Of a stretch of DNA of 64,000 nucleotides, positions 1 through 9,346 are shown piece after piece. The translations under genes were made by a program, and so were the position numbers. Positions within the stretch are counted from its first letter, which is position 1; every line of letters begins with the position of its first letter. The DNA is from DAOPYU01 sp942493245. Its GTDB lineage: Bacteria; Sumerlaeota; Sumerlaeia; UBA8349. The DNA lies in assembly GCA_942493245.1 (NCBI GenBank), contig OW818685.1:186001-250000 (forward strand), read 5' to 3'. The notes beneath the pieces were generated by a model, which saw only the letters and a program-made list of their open reading frames with translations, did no database searches and had not been told where the DNA came from.

Positions 1-186
1 GAGGCGGAACTGGCCGTCCGTGCGGGGGGTGGCGGCGATCTGGATGGCGCGGCTGATCGCCATCGGCAGCACGTGGCCGCCGTTGTAGTCAATGTGCTCG
101 CCGATCACGTTCACGCGGCCGGGCGCGCGGACGCAGACCTGGGGTTTCGAGCCGAACTGTTTCTCAAAAATCTGGAGGGTGTCCAT
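1..186 (-). CDS. galK: Galactokinase, N-terminal part (cut by window edge)
   Basis: Galactokinase uses ATP to make galactose-1-phosphate, the first Leloir-pathway step, in the cytoplasm. Only the first 62 residues are visible; the rest lies beyond the left edge. The stretch carries the GHMP-kinase/galactokinase signature APGRVNVIGEHIDYNGG at residues 21-37, including the sugar-contacting GEHxDY motif. The ATG (complement of 184-186) has an AAGGA about 11 nt upstream. The gene starts 97 nt after the galT stop on the same strand, so a galT-galK operon is very likely. The family call is firm, but whether the gene is intact cannot be judged here. Confidence 0.93.
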   Translation of the reverse strand, partial: MDTLQIFEKQFGSKPQVCVRAPGRVNVIGEHIDYNGGHVLPMAISRAIQIAATPRTDGQFRL

Positions 187-283
187 GAGTCGGGGTCCTT
201 TTCTTCTTGTCTGACGTTATAGTTATGGTTCAGGAAACCGCCGAGCCGCCATCGGGGACCGGCCGTTCTTCCCTGGAGAATCC

Positions 284-1330
284 TTACTTCGAGTAGTGCT
301 TGTCGCCGCATTCGCGCAGGCGGCTTGCCGCCTGTTCCGGCGTGATGTCGCGCTGCGGTTCGCCGCTCATTTCGTAGCCCACCTGGAACTTGCGCACCGT
401 CGCGCTGCGGAGCAGCGGCGGGTAGAACGACTGGTGGAGCACCACGCCGGGGTACTCCTTGCCGTCGGTGGGCAGCTGGTTCACGCCCATCGAGTACGGG
501 AACGACACGCGGAACAGGTTGTCGTAACGGATGGTGGCGTCGCGCAGGATGGCGGCCCAGGCTGAACGCTCGGCGTCGGTCAGTTCCGTGATGGAGGCCA
601 CGGGGCGGCGCGGCAGGATCATCACCTCGAACGGCCAGACCGCCCAGAAGGGCACCAGCTGCACGAAGTGCTCGTTCTGCGAAATGATCCGCTCGCCCTG
701 CCCGAGTTCCCACTCGAGGTAATCGCCCAGCATCGGGCGGCCATGCGCGCTCTGGTAACGGCACTGCGACTCGATCTTTTTCGCCGGCAGGGTGGGGACC
801 GATTCGTTGGCCCAGATCTGGCCGTGCGGGTGCGGGTTCGAGCACCCCATCATGGCGCCCTTGTTCTCGAAAATCTGCACATGCCCCACGAACGGCAGAG
901 CGCCCAGGTCCTCATACTGCTCGGCCCACAGGTCCACCACCTTGCGGATCGCGTCCTCTTCCATGACGGGGAGCGTCTGGTCGTGGCGCGGCGAAAAACA
1001 GATGACCCGGCAGAGGCCCCGTTCGACCTGCGCGCGCGCCAGCCCACTGCACGCCGAGAACGCCTGCGGGCGCTCCTCGCCCGGCATCAGCGCGGCGAAG
1101 TCGTTGTCGAAGAAGTACGTGCTCGTGTACTGCGGGTTCACGTCGCCCGAGGCGCGCGTGTTGCCGGGGCACAGGTAGCACTTGGGGTCGTACTGGGGCC
1201 GCTCGTCGGCGGGCAAATCCTCGACCTGGCCCTGCCACGGGCGTTTGGCCCGGTGGGGGGAGACCAGAGTCCACTCGTCCATCAGCGGATTGTACCGCCG
1301 GTGGGGCGTGTCGTTGTAAATCGCATCCAT
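284..1330 (-). CDS. galT: Galactose-1-phosphate uridylyltransferase GalT
   Basis: GalT exchanges galactose-1-phosphate with UDP-glucose to give UDP-galactose and glucose-1-phosphate (Leloir pathway). The product is 348 residues, the usual bacterial length. It has the catalytic HPH motif in NPHPHGQIW near residues 165-173, where the second His (about 169) is the expected uridylyl-carrying nucleophile. C51 and C54 (CYLC) match the N-terminal metal-binding pair. I chose the ATG at 1330 because homology-like sequence begins there (MDAIYNDTPHRRYNPL); the open frame extends 43 codons further upstream, but that stretch looks non-coding. No strong Shine-Dalgarno is visible. galK follows 97 nt downstream. 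The GH36 alpha-galactosidase at 36682-38721 could supply galactose. Confidence 0.95.
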   Translation of the reverse strand: MDAIYNDTPHRRYNPLMDEWTLVSPHRAKRPWQGQVEDLPADERPQYDPKCYLCPGNTRASGDVNPQYTSTYFFDNDFAALMPGEERPQAFSACSGLARAQVERGLCRVICFSPRHDQTLPVMEEDAIRKVVDLWAEQYEDLGALPFVGHVQIFENKGAMMGCSNPHPHGQIWANESVPTLPAKKIESQCRYQSAHGRPMLGDYLEWELGQGERIISQNEHFVQLVPFWAVWPFEVMILPRRPVASITELTDAERSAWAAILRDATIRYDNLFRVSFPYSMGVNQLPTDGKEYPGVVLHQSFYPPLLRSATVRKFQVGYEMSGEPQRDITPEQAASRLRECGDKHYSK

Positions 1331-1480
1331 CGCTCGAAATTCCGAATCTTCATTGAAATGATGGGAGTTGGCGGCTTCCGAGGCAGCCGTAATCCCCTCT
1401 GACCGGGCAAATCTTGGCATAGCAAACCGGTATTTGCAAGCGTTTCGAGGGGAAGTCACAATCTGACAACGCAGAAGTAT

Positions 1481-1510
1481 CGCCGGGAACGCCGATCTCC
1501 TGATCGGCGT
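1481..1510. repeat. Internal fragment of the MITE-like 'D' element
   Basis: This short stretch contains CCGGGAACGCCGATC followed by TCCTGATCGGCG, a near-perfect hairpin. The same motif sits inside the full elements at 3227-3453 and 15825-16046 and in the fragment at 24154-24184. Here both stem arms read GAT/ATC where the other copies read AAT/ATT, a compensating change that keeps the stem paired. No terminal inverted repeat is visible next to it, so it is a fragment or a solo hairpin. Confidence 0.6.
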
Positions 1511-1566
1511 TTATCTACCGATGATAGATGGCTCAAGAAAACCCATAGATTCTATGCGGAGCACAG

Positions 1567-2469
1567 TTACCCCTTGAACACATTCTCTCGATGCCAATGC
1601 AGGAACTGTCTGTGTGGTTGCCAGATATGGTTTTCAGGTGGGAGTACAGTTCCGTCTGGATTGAGCATTCTCCTGACCGCCTCAGGAACAAGCGAACCAG
1701 CAGTCAGGATTCTTCCATCATCTTCAATGGAGAGTATCCCTCGATCAAACATCCAATGACACGTTCTCGAGAGTGCAATACCGTTGCGTGGAGAATCTGG
1801 TCCATATTCCGATACCGGACGAATATGGGCTGCCTCAATTTCACATTTTCCCCCTCCGTTGATCAAACGGATACCCGTCATGGCGCATGTTGAATCGTAT
1901 GCCTGTCGAACCACGGTCGAGAATGCGGTGTCGCGTACGTTCTGATTTACAACCCGTTGTACCTTCTTTCGTCCATAATCGACTGCGGGTTCCGCGACCA
2001 TTGAGAGAGCGCTACTTACACTATCATTTGCGGGCATAAACAGATCAGCACCGCAACCACGCTGGATAATCAATGAATATTCGATATCGGGAATAGATCG
2101 TACCGCTCGTTGGAATTGTCCATGATTCACTTTACCATCTTCATTTTGAAGACTACTCTCATAGTAGTAATTGTTCTCTCTAAAGGGGACCGGATTCGGA
2201 AACTCGATGTAATCTGACATTTTAGCGTAATAGTGTCCGGCCCTTTGGCAATCCTCAATAATCTGATTAACACAGGCCGTTGCAAAATAGACCTGACGCC
2301 CTCCTCTACTTGAGTCATTTCCATCCGTTCGACGCGGTTCGTAGTACAGAATGAAGTCGCCGACAGTTTCGCGTACCGTATTCAAGTATGTTCGCGGGAA
2401 GTGGTATCTTTCCTCCGGCAGATCGTCATAGGTCGGTTTGGCTTTTGTCGTAAAGATCGCCTTGGCCAT
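1567..2469 (-). CDS. HNH endonuclease (HNH_2 type), probable restriction enzyme
   Basis: This is a 300-residue protein with a C-terminal HNH nuclease. EAAHIRPV places the first catalytic His at about residue 215, RNGIALS gives N229, and CHWMFD gives H238, the H-N-H metal/catalytic triad of the HNH_2 type. The N-terminal 150 residues (FILYYEPRR, GGRQVYFATA, GHYYAK) resemble the sensor half found in standalone HNH restriction proteins; an EVE/PUA-like fold is my inference. The codons are visibly more AT-rich than in the flanking galT and ruvX, and no methyltransferase is adjacent. This fits an acquired, possibly modification-dependent defence nuclease. An imperfect inverted repeat lies about 65-110 nt upstream. 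The start ATG at 2469 opens MAKAIFTTKAKPTYDD and has only a weak upstream GAAGAA. Confidence 0.82.
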   Translation of the reverse strand: MAKAIFTTKAKPTYDDLPEERYHFPRTYLNTVRETVGDFILYYEPRRTDGNDSSRGGRQVYFATACVNQIIEDCQRAGHYYAKMSDYIEFPNPVPFRENNYYYESSLQNEDGKVNHGQFQRAVRSIPDIEYSLIIQRGCGADLFMPANDSVSSALSMVAEPAVDYGRKKVQRVVNQNVRDTAFSTVVRQAYDSTCAMTGIRLINGGGKCEIEAAHIRPVSEYGPDSPRNGIALSRTCHWMFDRGILSIEDDGRILTAGSLVPEAVRRMLNPDGTVLPPENHIWQPHRQFLHWHRENVFKG

Positions 2470-2534
2470 TTTGCGTTCTTCGGCTGCGTTTCAGAGTAAA
2501 CGGTTGTCAGTTCTATCTTGGGGAGTAAGTCTCC

Positions 2535-2578
2535 GGATCTTCTATCTTTCAATTTCCAGGAGAAGATAGAACAGATCC
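2535..2578. promoter_or_regulatory. Imperfect inverted repeat upstream of the HNH nuclease gene
   Basis: The arms GGATCTTCTATCTT (2535-2548) and AAGATAGAACAGATCC (2563-2578) are complementary apart from a two-base bulge, around a loop of about 14 nt. The repeat lies 66 nt upstream of the HNH start and well before ruvX at 2721, in a gap shared by the two divergent genes. It could be an operator for the nuclease gene, a small hairpin element, or chance. No promoter elements can be assigned with confidence. Confidence 0.35.
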
Positions 2579-2720
2579 TCCTGGGGGGCAATGAAAAACC
2601 GTCTGGTCGAATTCGTCTTGTCACGCATCGGACTTGACTGTTCCGGCCCCCGGAGGGTGTAATGGCGGGACCGGTGGGGACCACCGGTGAATGAATTCGA
2701 GTGAATGAAAAGGGTTTTCT

Positions 2721-3194
2721 GTGAGCCGACTGCGTTCCGACCACTACCTGGCCTTGGATCTGGGCGACCGCCGCGTCGGCATTGCCGCCGGGTGTTCCGC
2801 TTCGGGGCTGGCCCGCCCGCTCGAAACATTCGACCGCACGGCGGGCGAGGCGGCGCTCCTGCATCGCATCCGCGAACTCATGAAACGCGAAGAGGCCGCC
2901 ACGATCCTCATCGGCGACGCTCTGAACATGGACGGCACGCGCGGCGAGCGCTCGGAACTGGCCCACCGTTTCGCCAAGTCGCTCAAAGGGGCCATCCGCC
3001 AGGCTCGCATCGTTCTCTACGATGAGCGGCTTTCTTCTTTCACCGCCGACGAGTGGATGGAGCGCGACGGCATCAAACCCGCCCGCCGCAAGTCGCTGCG
3101 CGATTCCTACGCCGCCGCGGCCATCCTCCAGGAATACTTCGCCGCGCAACAGATGCAGGAATCGTCCGACCCGGCCACCGGGATGGAAGAATAA
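2721..3194 (+). CDS. ruvX: Putative pre-16S rRNA nuclease / Holliday junction resolvase RuvX (YqgF)
   Basis: RuvX/YqgF is a conserved RNase H-fold nuclease tied to pre-16S rRNA 5' processing and, in some reports, to Holliday-junction resolution. The 157-residue product is of normal family length. It starts with the fold's first strand LALDLGDRRVGIA (catalytic D13). It then has YDERLSS at about residues 100-106 (E102) and RDSYAAAAILQEYF at about 127-140 (D128), which complete the acidic active site. Translation begins at GTG 2721; the preceding AAAAGGG is a modest Shine-Dalgarno. It stands alone between the HNH gene and the repeat at 3227. Confidence 0.92.
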   Translation: MSRLRSDHYLALDLGDRRVGIAAGCSASGLARPLETFDRTAGEAALLHRIRELMKREEAATILIGDALNMDGTRGERSELAHRFAKSLKGAIRQARIVLYDERLSSFTADEWMERDGIKPARRKSLRDSYAAAAILQEYFAAQQMQESSDPATGMEE

Positions 3195-3226
3195 GGCCGG
3201 CGGGATTCGATCGAAAAGAGTGATCC

Positions 3227-3453
3227 AAAAAACCGCGGTCGAGGACGAAAAACGAGTCCTTTATTCTTGTGTTAGGGGGCGAATAATGTTTTGGCTCGGT
3301 CACCTTTGGGGTGAGTCTAACTGACCGCGCCAATCAGGAGATTGGCGATCCCGGCAACCGCTTTCTCCCTATAAAAATGGACGTTTCCTGGGAGGGAGGG
3401 CGTCTCGCCCGCCTGAGAGAAAAGTCGCAGTGGCCGATTCAACCGCGGTTTTC
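3227..3453. mobile_element. MITE-like element D, copy 1 (full length, about 227 bp)
   Basis: The element is bounded by terminal inverted repeats AAAACCGCGGTC (from 3229) and TTCAACCGCGGTTTTC (3438-3453). It holds two internal hairpins: CGCCAATCAGGAGATTGGCG near 3332-3351, and a G-rich one with GGGCGTCTCGCCC near 3401. The second full copy (15825-16046) has the same parts in the opposite orientation. There is no coding potential, so any movement would depend on a transposase supplied in trans. It fills the 313-nt gap between ruvX and the convergent RmlD-like gene; nothing else is evident in that gap. Confidence 0.7.
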
Positions 3454-3507
3454 AGGGTGATGTATTGTCGTTTGAGTCGGCCATCCATGCGGCCGACGCT
3501 GAACCGG

Positions 3508-4404
3508 TCAGGTTCCGGTGCGCTCTCGTTCCGTTCTCAGGCGTCGCAGCGCGTCGCGGGTGGGACGGGGATGAAAATCGAGATCGCGCCGGGCTTTCGC
3601 GATGTCGAATGTCACGTCGGGTGCGCGGTAAATCGAACTGGGGACCTCGGCCTGCGCGACTGTCCGGATAAGCGAGGCGTCCAGGCCGAAGATCCTCGCG
3701 TAAATCTGGCCAAACTCCACGCGTGAAAGTCGTTCAGGCCCTCCGAAGTGCCACACACCCGGCGCGTGGAGGCGCGCCAGGGCGGCCAGTCCGTCCACCG
3801 CGTCGGGGCCGTAGAGCGCCGAGCGATACTCGTCGGAAAACAGAGTGATCCCCTCCGCCGAGCGCAGCCCGGTGTCGAGCCAGCGCAGAAACGACCCACT
3901 GGAGGGCGATCCGTCTCCGTACAACAGGGACAAACGCGCCACGGAGCCTTGTGCGCCCATCTCGAGCGTCAGTTGCTCGCCCGCCAGTTTTGTGCGGGCA
4001 TAGACATGTTTCGGCTCGGGTGTACGCGTCTCGTCATATGGGGCGCAGAGACCGTCGAACACCAGGTCGGTCGAGCAGAAAATCAGGTGTCCCCCGCGCG
4101 GCGCCAACCATTCGGCCAGTATCTGCGTCGAGCGCGTGTTGACGCGGTGAGCGCGGTCGGGGTTCGCCTCGCAGGCGACGGGACTGCTGATCGCCGCCGC
4201 GTGGATGACGACGTCGGGTTGGAGACTTTCGAGTGCGCCGCGGATCGCGTCGGCGTCCTCGAGGTCGGCTGCCAACGCGGGGATGTCGGGCGGTGGGGCC
4301 TGGTGGTGGTAAAGCCCCGCGACGTCAAAATCCTCCTGACGGGCCAGCTGGCCAGCCAGATTCCACCCTAGAAATCCCGATACTCCCGTAATCAGCAGAC
4401 GCAT
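3508..4404 (-). CDS. RmlD-like NAD(P)-dependent sugar reductase/epimerase (extended SDR)
   Basis: This 298-residue protein belongs to the extended short-chain dehydrogenase family, closest in style to dTDP-4-dehydrorhamnose reductase. It shows the nucleotide-binding GVSGFLG at residues 7-13, the STDLVFDG strand at 111-118 typical of RmlD, and the catalytic YxxxK (Y135, K139 in VYARTKLAGE). The ATG at 4404 follows GAAAGGGA with good spacing; the longer open frame upstream has no such support. RmlA and WecE, which also act on dTDP-sugars, lie 3-7 kb away, but the exact substrate is not shown. It is divergent from the sigma-54 regulator with a 176-nt shared gap. Confidence 0.8.
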   Translation of the reverse strand: MRLLITGVSGFLGWNLAGQLARQEDFDVAGLYHHQAPPPDIPALAADLEDADAIRGALESLQPDVVIHAAAISSPVACEANPDRAHRVNTRSTQILAEWLAPRGGHLIFCSTDLVFDGLCAPYDETRTPEPKHVYARTKLAGEQLTLEMGAQGSVARLSLLYGDGSPSSGSFLRWLDTGLRSAEGITLFSDEYRSALYGPDAVDGLAALARLHAPGVWHFGGPERLSRVEFGQIYARIFGLDASLIRTVAQAEVPSSIYRAPDVTFDIAKARRDLDFHPRPTRDALRRLRTERERTGT

Positions 4405-4580
4405 GCGCAGTCCCTTTCTCGATGGGCATCGTAGCGCGAAAAGGGGTGGTTTGACAAGGGGATGATCGAAAACGCGAAGAAAAGAGTCGGAACAAAGTGG
4501 CGCCTGCGCGAGGGGTGTGGTAAATAGACCGTGGAGAGAGAGGCGTAAGGGCCTCCCGGAACGGCAAGGTGGAAGATTCG

Positions 4581-5936
<1,356 letters not shown>

Positions 5937-5969
5937 CGCGTGGTCGGCGTCTGCAAAACAGATTCTCTC

Positions 5970-6010
5970 AAAACTGCGGTTGAACGCCTGTAGTCCGGTT
6001 TTTCTTGCTT
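5970..6010. repeat. One end of the MITE-like D element (fragment)
   Basis: AAAACTGCGGTTGAACGCC, then a TGTAGTCCGGTTTTTC tail, match the left end of the full element at 15825-16046. There is no opposite end within 250 bp. It lies in the gap between the convergent regulator and methyltransferase genes. The matching unit also has a short pyrimidine-rich end that might serve as a terminator; this is only inference. Confidence 0.55.
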
Positions 6011-6073
6011 CGGGCGCGCAGAGAATCCTATGGTGTCCCTTTTTCCCAGTCTGGGTTCCAGATGGTCACACTT

Positions 6074-6943
6074 TCAAGATGCACCTGGGCGATTCCCTGT
6101 ATCGCGCTTCCTCGCCATAATCAGACAACTGGCTCCAAACGGGATCTTTTCTCCCCGTCGAATCCGAGGGATTTCACGGTCCAGCAGCCGCTTCAGAATT
6201 CGGGACGACAAGCCCGAGTCGGCTCCGTGCTCCTTCTCGTCACTCAGCACGCCCCCCTGGCCACACAAACCCAACCGCCAAGGCAGCGCCCGCAAAAGAA
6301 AGATCGGCGCCACAAGCGCCAGAAAGAAACCGGACGCATACTCCAGCGTAAACATCGGACGCAGCAACCGTTCCAGATCCCCCAGACGGTACCGCCGGAA
6401 ATGCCCGGCCTGATCGTCACTCGGCGACCAGAGCCACGACCAAGCCGGAACCGTCAGGCACAGAAGACCGCCAGGGCACAACACCCGGTGGAGATCCCGG
6501 ATAAAACCCGCATCGTCCTCGATATGCTCCAGAACATCGAACAGACCGATCGCGGGGACCGATTCCGGTTCAAAACCCGCATCCTGCAACGTGCCGCACA
6601 CCACCTGCGGAATCTGCCGTCGGACCCGCCCATTCCACGCGCCCTGGGTCCCCGGTTCCAACAGAACAGCCTCCATCCCCTCGTCGAGCAAACGCCGCGT
6701 CACATACCCGTTGCCCCCTCCCACGTCCAGAATCGGCCCGTCGGGACGGAAACGCTTAAAAACTTCGGCGATACAGTTGTTGCGATGCCGGAACCAGAAC
6801 GACGTGTCCTCCAACTGGAAACATCGTTCATTGCCATCGGCGGGATAGGACAACTCCTGGGACTGGGAAGTCTGCCAGATTCCCTCCGGATTCAACCGCA
6901 GGTTTCCGGCTCTGCTCAAGAAATCGGTGTCGTGCGACGGCAT
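6074..6943 (-). CDS. Class I SAM-dependent methyltransferase (glycan cassette)
   Basis: This is a 289-residue Methyltransf_11/12-type protein. Motif I, ILDVGGGNGY at about residues 71-80, binds SAM. A second conserved segment, GLFDVLEHIEDD, follows with PGGLLCLTVPAWSWLWSP, a form common in methyltransferases of lipopolysaccharide or polyprenol-linked glycan clusters. The ATG at 6943 follows GGAG by about 6 nt; the longer upstream reading only overlaps wecE and is rejected. A hydrophobic stretch near FFLALVAPIFLLRALPW could make it membrane-associated. It ends the minus-strand run rmlA, methyltransferase, GT2, wecE, methyltransferase. The acceptor is unknown. Confidence 0.85.
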   Translation of the reverse strand: MPSHDTDFLSRAGNLRLNPEGIWQTSQSQELSYPADGNERCFQLEDTSFWFRHRNNCIAEVFKRFRPDGPILDVGGGNGYVTRRLLDEGMEAVLLEPGTQGAWNGRVRRQIPQVVCGTLQDAGFEPESVPAIGLFDVLEHIEDDAGFIRDLHRVLCPGGLLCLTVPAWSWLWSPSDDQAGHFRRYRLGDLERLLRPMFTLEYASGFFLALVAPIFLLRALPWRLGLCGQGGVLSDEKEHGADSGLSSRILKRLLDREIPRIRRGEKIPFGASCLIMARKRDTGNRPGAS

Positions 6944-7017
6944 TTTGGACTCCAGATAAAACGGCTGAAACGCAACCTTTTTCGATACCCCGGGATATCC
7001 TGCATGAGAACAAGAGA

Positions 7018-8160
7018 TCAGAACGCGGAAAAGGCGTGGATGTCCGCAACGATCCGTTCCAGATCCGATTCTCCCAGGTCGTTGAACAAGGGCAAGCGCA
7101 CCACCCGGTCGCTCACCCAGTCGGTCACGGGACAATCCGTCGCGCGCGCGGCGTGCCGTTTTCCGGCGGGCGAACTGTGGAGCGGCAGATAATGGAAGAC
7201 CGCCGAAATCCCGAGTCCCTTCAAATGCGCGATGAACCGCTGACGCGCCTCGAGCGACGGCATCATGAGGTAGAACATGTGGTAATTCTGCTCGCAATAG
7301 GGTGGCACGATGGGCAACCTCACCCCGTGCTCGGCGGCCCAGGGCTGCAGGGCGGTGGCGTAGGTGTCCCACACGCGCTTGCGCGCCGCCTGGATGGCTG
7401 TGCGGGCTTCAAACTGCGCGCACAAAAAGGCGGCCAGGATGTCCGACGGCAGGTAACTCGACCCCTTGTCCACCCACGTGTACTTGTCCACCTGTCCCCG
7501 AAAAAAACGGCTCCGGTTGGTGCCTTTCTCCCGCACGATTTCCGCCCGCTCGACGAACTCCTCGGCGTTGATGAGCAATGCGCCCCCTTCGCCGCACGTG
7601 AAATTCTTGGTTTCGTGGAAACTCTGGGTGGCCAGACACCCGAACGTCCCCAGATACCGCCCTTTGTACCGGGCCAGAATCGCATGGGCGTTGTCCTCGA
7701 CCACCGCCACCCCGTGGCGCGCGGCGACTTCCAGAATGCGATCCATCTCGCACCCCACCCCCGCGTAATGCACCGGCAGAATAGCCTTTGTCTTCGGAGT
7801 GATAAGCCCCTCGATTTGCGTTTCATCCATATTCAGCGTGTCGCAACGGATGTCGCAGAAAACCGGACGGGCCCCGAACATAACAAAGGCGTTGGCGGTC
7901 GAAACGAACGTAAAACTCGGCAGGATCACCTCGTCTCCCGGCTCGATTTCAAGCAGGAGCGCCGCCATCTCGAGCGCATCGGTACAGGAACTGGTCAACA
8001 GCGTCTTGCACACGCCCAGTTCCGCCTCCAGCATCGCTTGGCACTTCTTTGTAAACGGCCCATCTCCGGAGATATGCCCGTTCAGGATGGCCTGCGCCAC
8101 ATAGACCAGTTCCTTTCCTACCAGGCAGGCGCGATTGAATGGAATCGGATCGGGGTTCAA
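7018..8160 (-). CDS. wecE: dTDP-4-amino-4,6-dideoxygalactose transaminase WecE (RffA)
   Basis: This PLP aminotransferase makes dTDP-4-amino-4,6-dideoxygalactose from dTDP-4-keto-6-deoxyglucose, a sugar used in surface glycans. The 380 residues match the family length (about 376 in enterobacteria). The WecE hallmark SFHETKNFTCGEGGAL spans about residues 180-195, with K185 as the PLP lysine. The PLP-ring aspartate is D156 in VVEDNAHA. GHISGDGPFT near residue 28 is also typical of this transaminase subgroup. The flanking rmlA supplies dTDP-glucose. The intermediate dehydratase (rmlB) is not in this window. The start ATG at 8160 begins the conserved IPFNRACLVGKE segment. Confidence 0.9.
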   Translation of the reverse strand: MNPDPIPFNRACLVGKELVYVAQAILNGHISGDGPFTKKCQAMLEAELGVCKTLLTSSCTDALEMAALLLEIEPGDEVILPSFTFVSTANAFVMFGARPVFCDIRCDTLNMDETQIEGLITPKTKAILPVHYAGVGCEMDRILEVAARHGVAVVEDNAHAILARYKGRYLGTFGCLATQSFHETKNFTCGEGGALLINAEEFVERAEIVREKGTNRSRFFRGQVDKYTWVDKGSSYLPSDILAAFLCAQFEARTAIQAARKRVWDTYATALQPWAAEHGVRLPIVPPYCEQNYHMFYLMMPSLEARQRFIAHLKGLGISAVFHYLPLHSSPAGKRHAARATDCPVTDWVSDRVVRLPLFNDLGESDLERIVADIHAFSAF

Positions 8161-8220
8161 CGGATGGTTATTCCTTCATATTGAAATAGCGGGTAGCGAA
8201 AACACCCGAAAGCGCGAATG

Positions 8221-9195
8221 TCACCCGGCACAGGAATCGTCCTCGGACTTTTCTGGCGGGTTGATGGTTTTGTGTACCACATACACAGGCCGATCCAGCG
8301 AACGCTGGTGAATGCGCCCGACATATTCTCCGATGACTCCGATCGAGAAAAGCTGGACCCCCGAAAAGATGGAGATCGTGGCCGCCAGAAACGGAAACCC
8401 GGGCACCCGCTCCTCAATGAACAAGCGCACGGCGATCACGTAAAGGAAAATGCAAATCCCCAGAAAGACACAGGCAAACCCGAAGAAGGTGGCAATCCGC
8501 AAGGGCAACAGACTGTAACCCGTCGTCATATTGACCGCGTGCCGCACCAGTTTCCAGAGCGTATAGTTCGACTTCCCGCGCGTGCGCGGACAATGTTCGA
8601 CCACGACGGACGAAAACAAGGACGTCCCCCAGCTCAACAGAACATCAATGCAAATCTCGGGGCTGTGGAAATCGTCGAACGCCTGGCGCACAGATGTGCG
8701 GAAAATCCGGAACGCCGAGACTTTCTGCGCGATCCGGACCCCCATCACCTTCTGAAGCGTGAATTTTGTGAACTGCGACGCCAGATCGCGCCACAGCCCA
8801 TGCTCTTCTTGATGAGGAACGCCATATACCACGTCGGAACCGGATTCCCGAAGTTCCTTGAGCATCTTGAAAATTTCCTCTGGCGGATTCTGAAGATCAT
8901 CATCCAGTGTCGCGATTATTTCAAAACGCGCAGCCCGAATTCCGGCCAACAGCGCATTGTGCTGGCCGTAGTTCCGGGAAAGATTCAATCCCCGCAGGAA
9001 GGAAAACTGTCTGGCTAATGAAGTGATAACAGCCCAACTCGTATCCCGGCTTCCATCATTCACGAGTATGATCTCAAAGGCGCAACTACACTGAGTCAGA
9101 ACTCGCGAGACACGGTCCACGAGATCGGGAAGGGATTCAGCGCTGTTATAAACCGGTATTACCGCGGAAACAGAGTACTTTTTGTCATCGTTCAC
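8221..9195 (-). CDS. GT2-family polyprenyl-phosphate glycosyltransferase (DPM1/ArnC/GtrB-like)
   Basis: This 324-residue protein has a cytoplasmic GT-A catalytic domain and a two-helix membrane anchor. It shows the GT2 start SAVIPVYNSAESL (10-22), the nucleotide-binding VNDGSRD (45-51), and the metal-binding DDDLQNPP (98-105). Two hydrophobic segments lie at about 230-258 and 265-290, ending in GEYVGRIH. This architecture belongs to enzymes that load a sugar onto undecaprenyl or dolichyl phosphate for transfer across the membrane. With the adjacent wecE, a 4-amino-dideoxysugar or similar donor is plausible but unproven. Spacing to wecE is 60 nt. Confidence 0.87.
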   Translation of the reverse strand: MNDDKKYSVSAVIPVYNSAESLPDLVDRVSRVLTQCSCAFEIILVNDGSRDTSWAVITSLARQFSFLRGLNLSRNYGQHNALLAGIRAARFEIIATLDDDLQNPPEEIFKMLKELRESGSDVVYGVPHQEEHGLWRDLASQFTKFTLQKVMGVRIAQKVSAFRIFRTSVRQAFDDFHSPEICIDVLLSWGTSLFSSVVVEHCPRTRGKSNYTLWKLVRHAVNMTTGYSLLPLRIATFFGFACVFLGICIFLYVIAVRLFIEERVPGFPFLAATISIFSGVQLFSIGVIGEYVGRIHQRSLDRPVYVVHKTINPPEKSEDDSCAG

Positions 9196-9346
9196 TCGTT
9201 ATGCGCTCCTTCCCATCCCCAAAATGCTTCAGACTATTCTGCCTGAAGATATTCTCTCCAGTACAACCAATTGCCCGCACCACTCTAAAGACCTCTGTAT
9301 ATTGAGAATGGACGATCTGTCAGAATAACAGACAATCCCTCTCCGG

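Noticed and set aside
1..186. galK as a broken gene
   Set aside because: The frame is open to the window edge with intact signature motif; truncation is due to the window, not to mutation.
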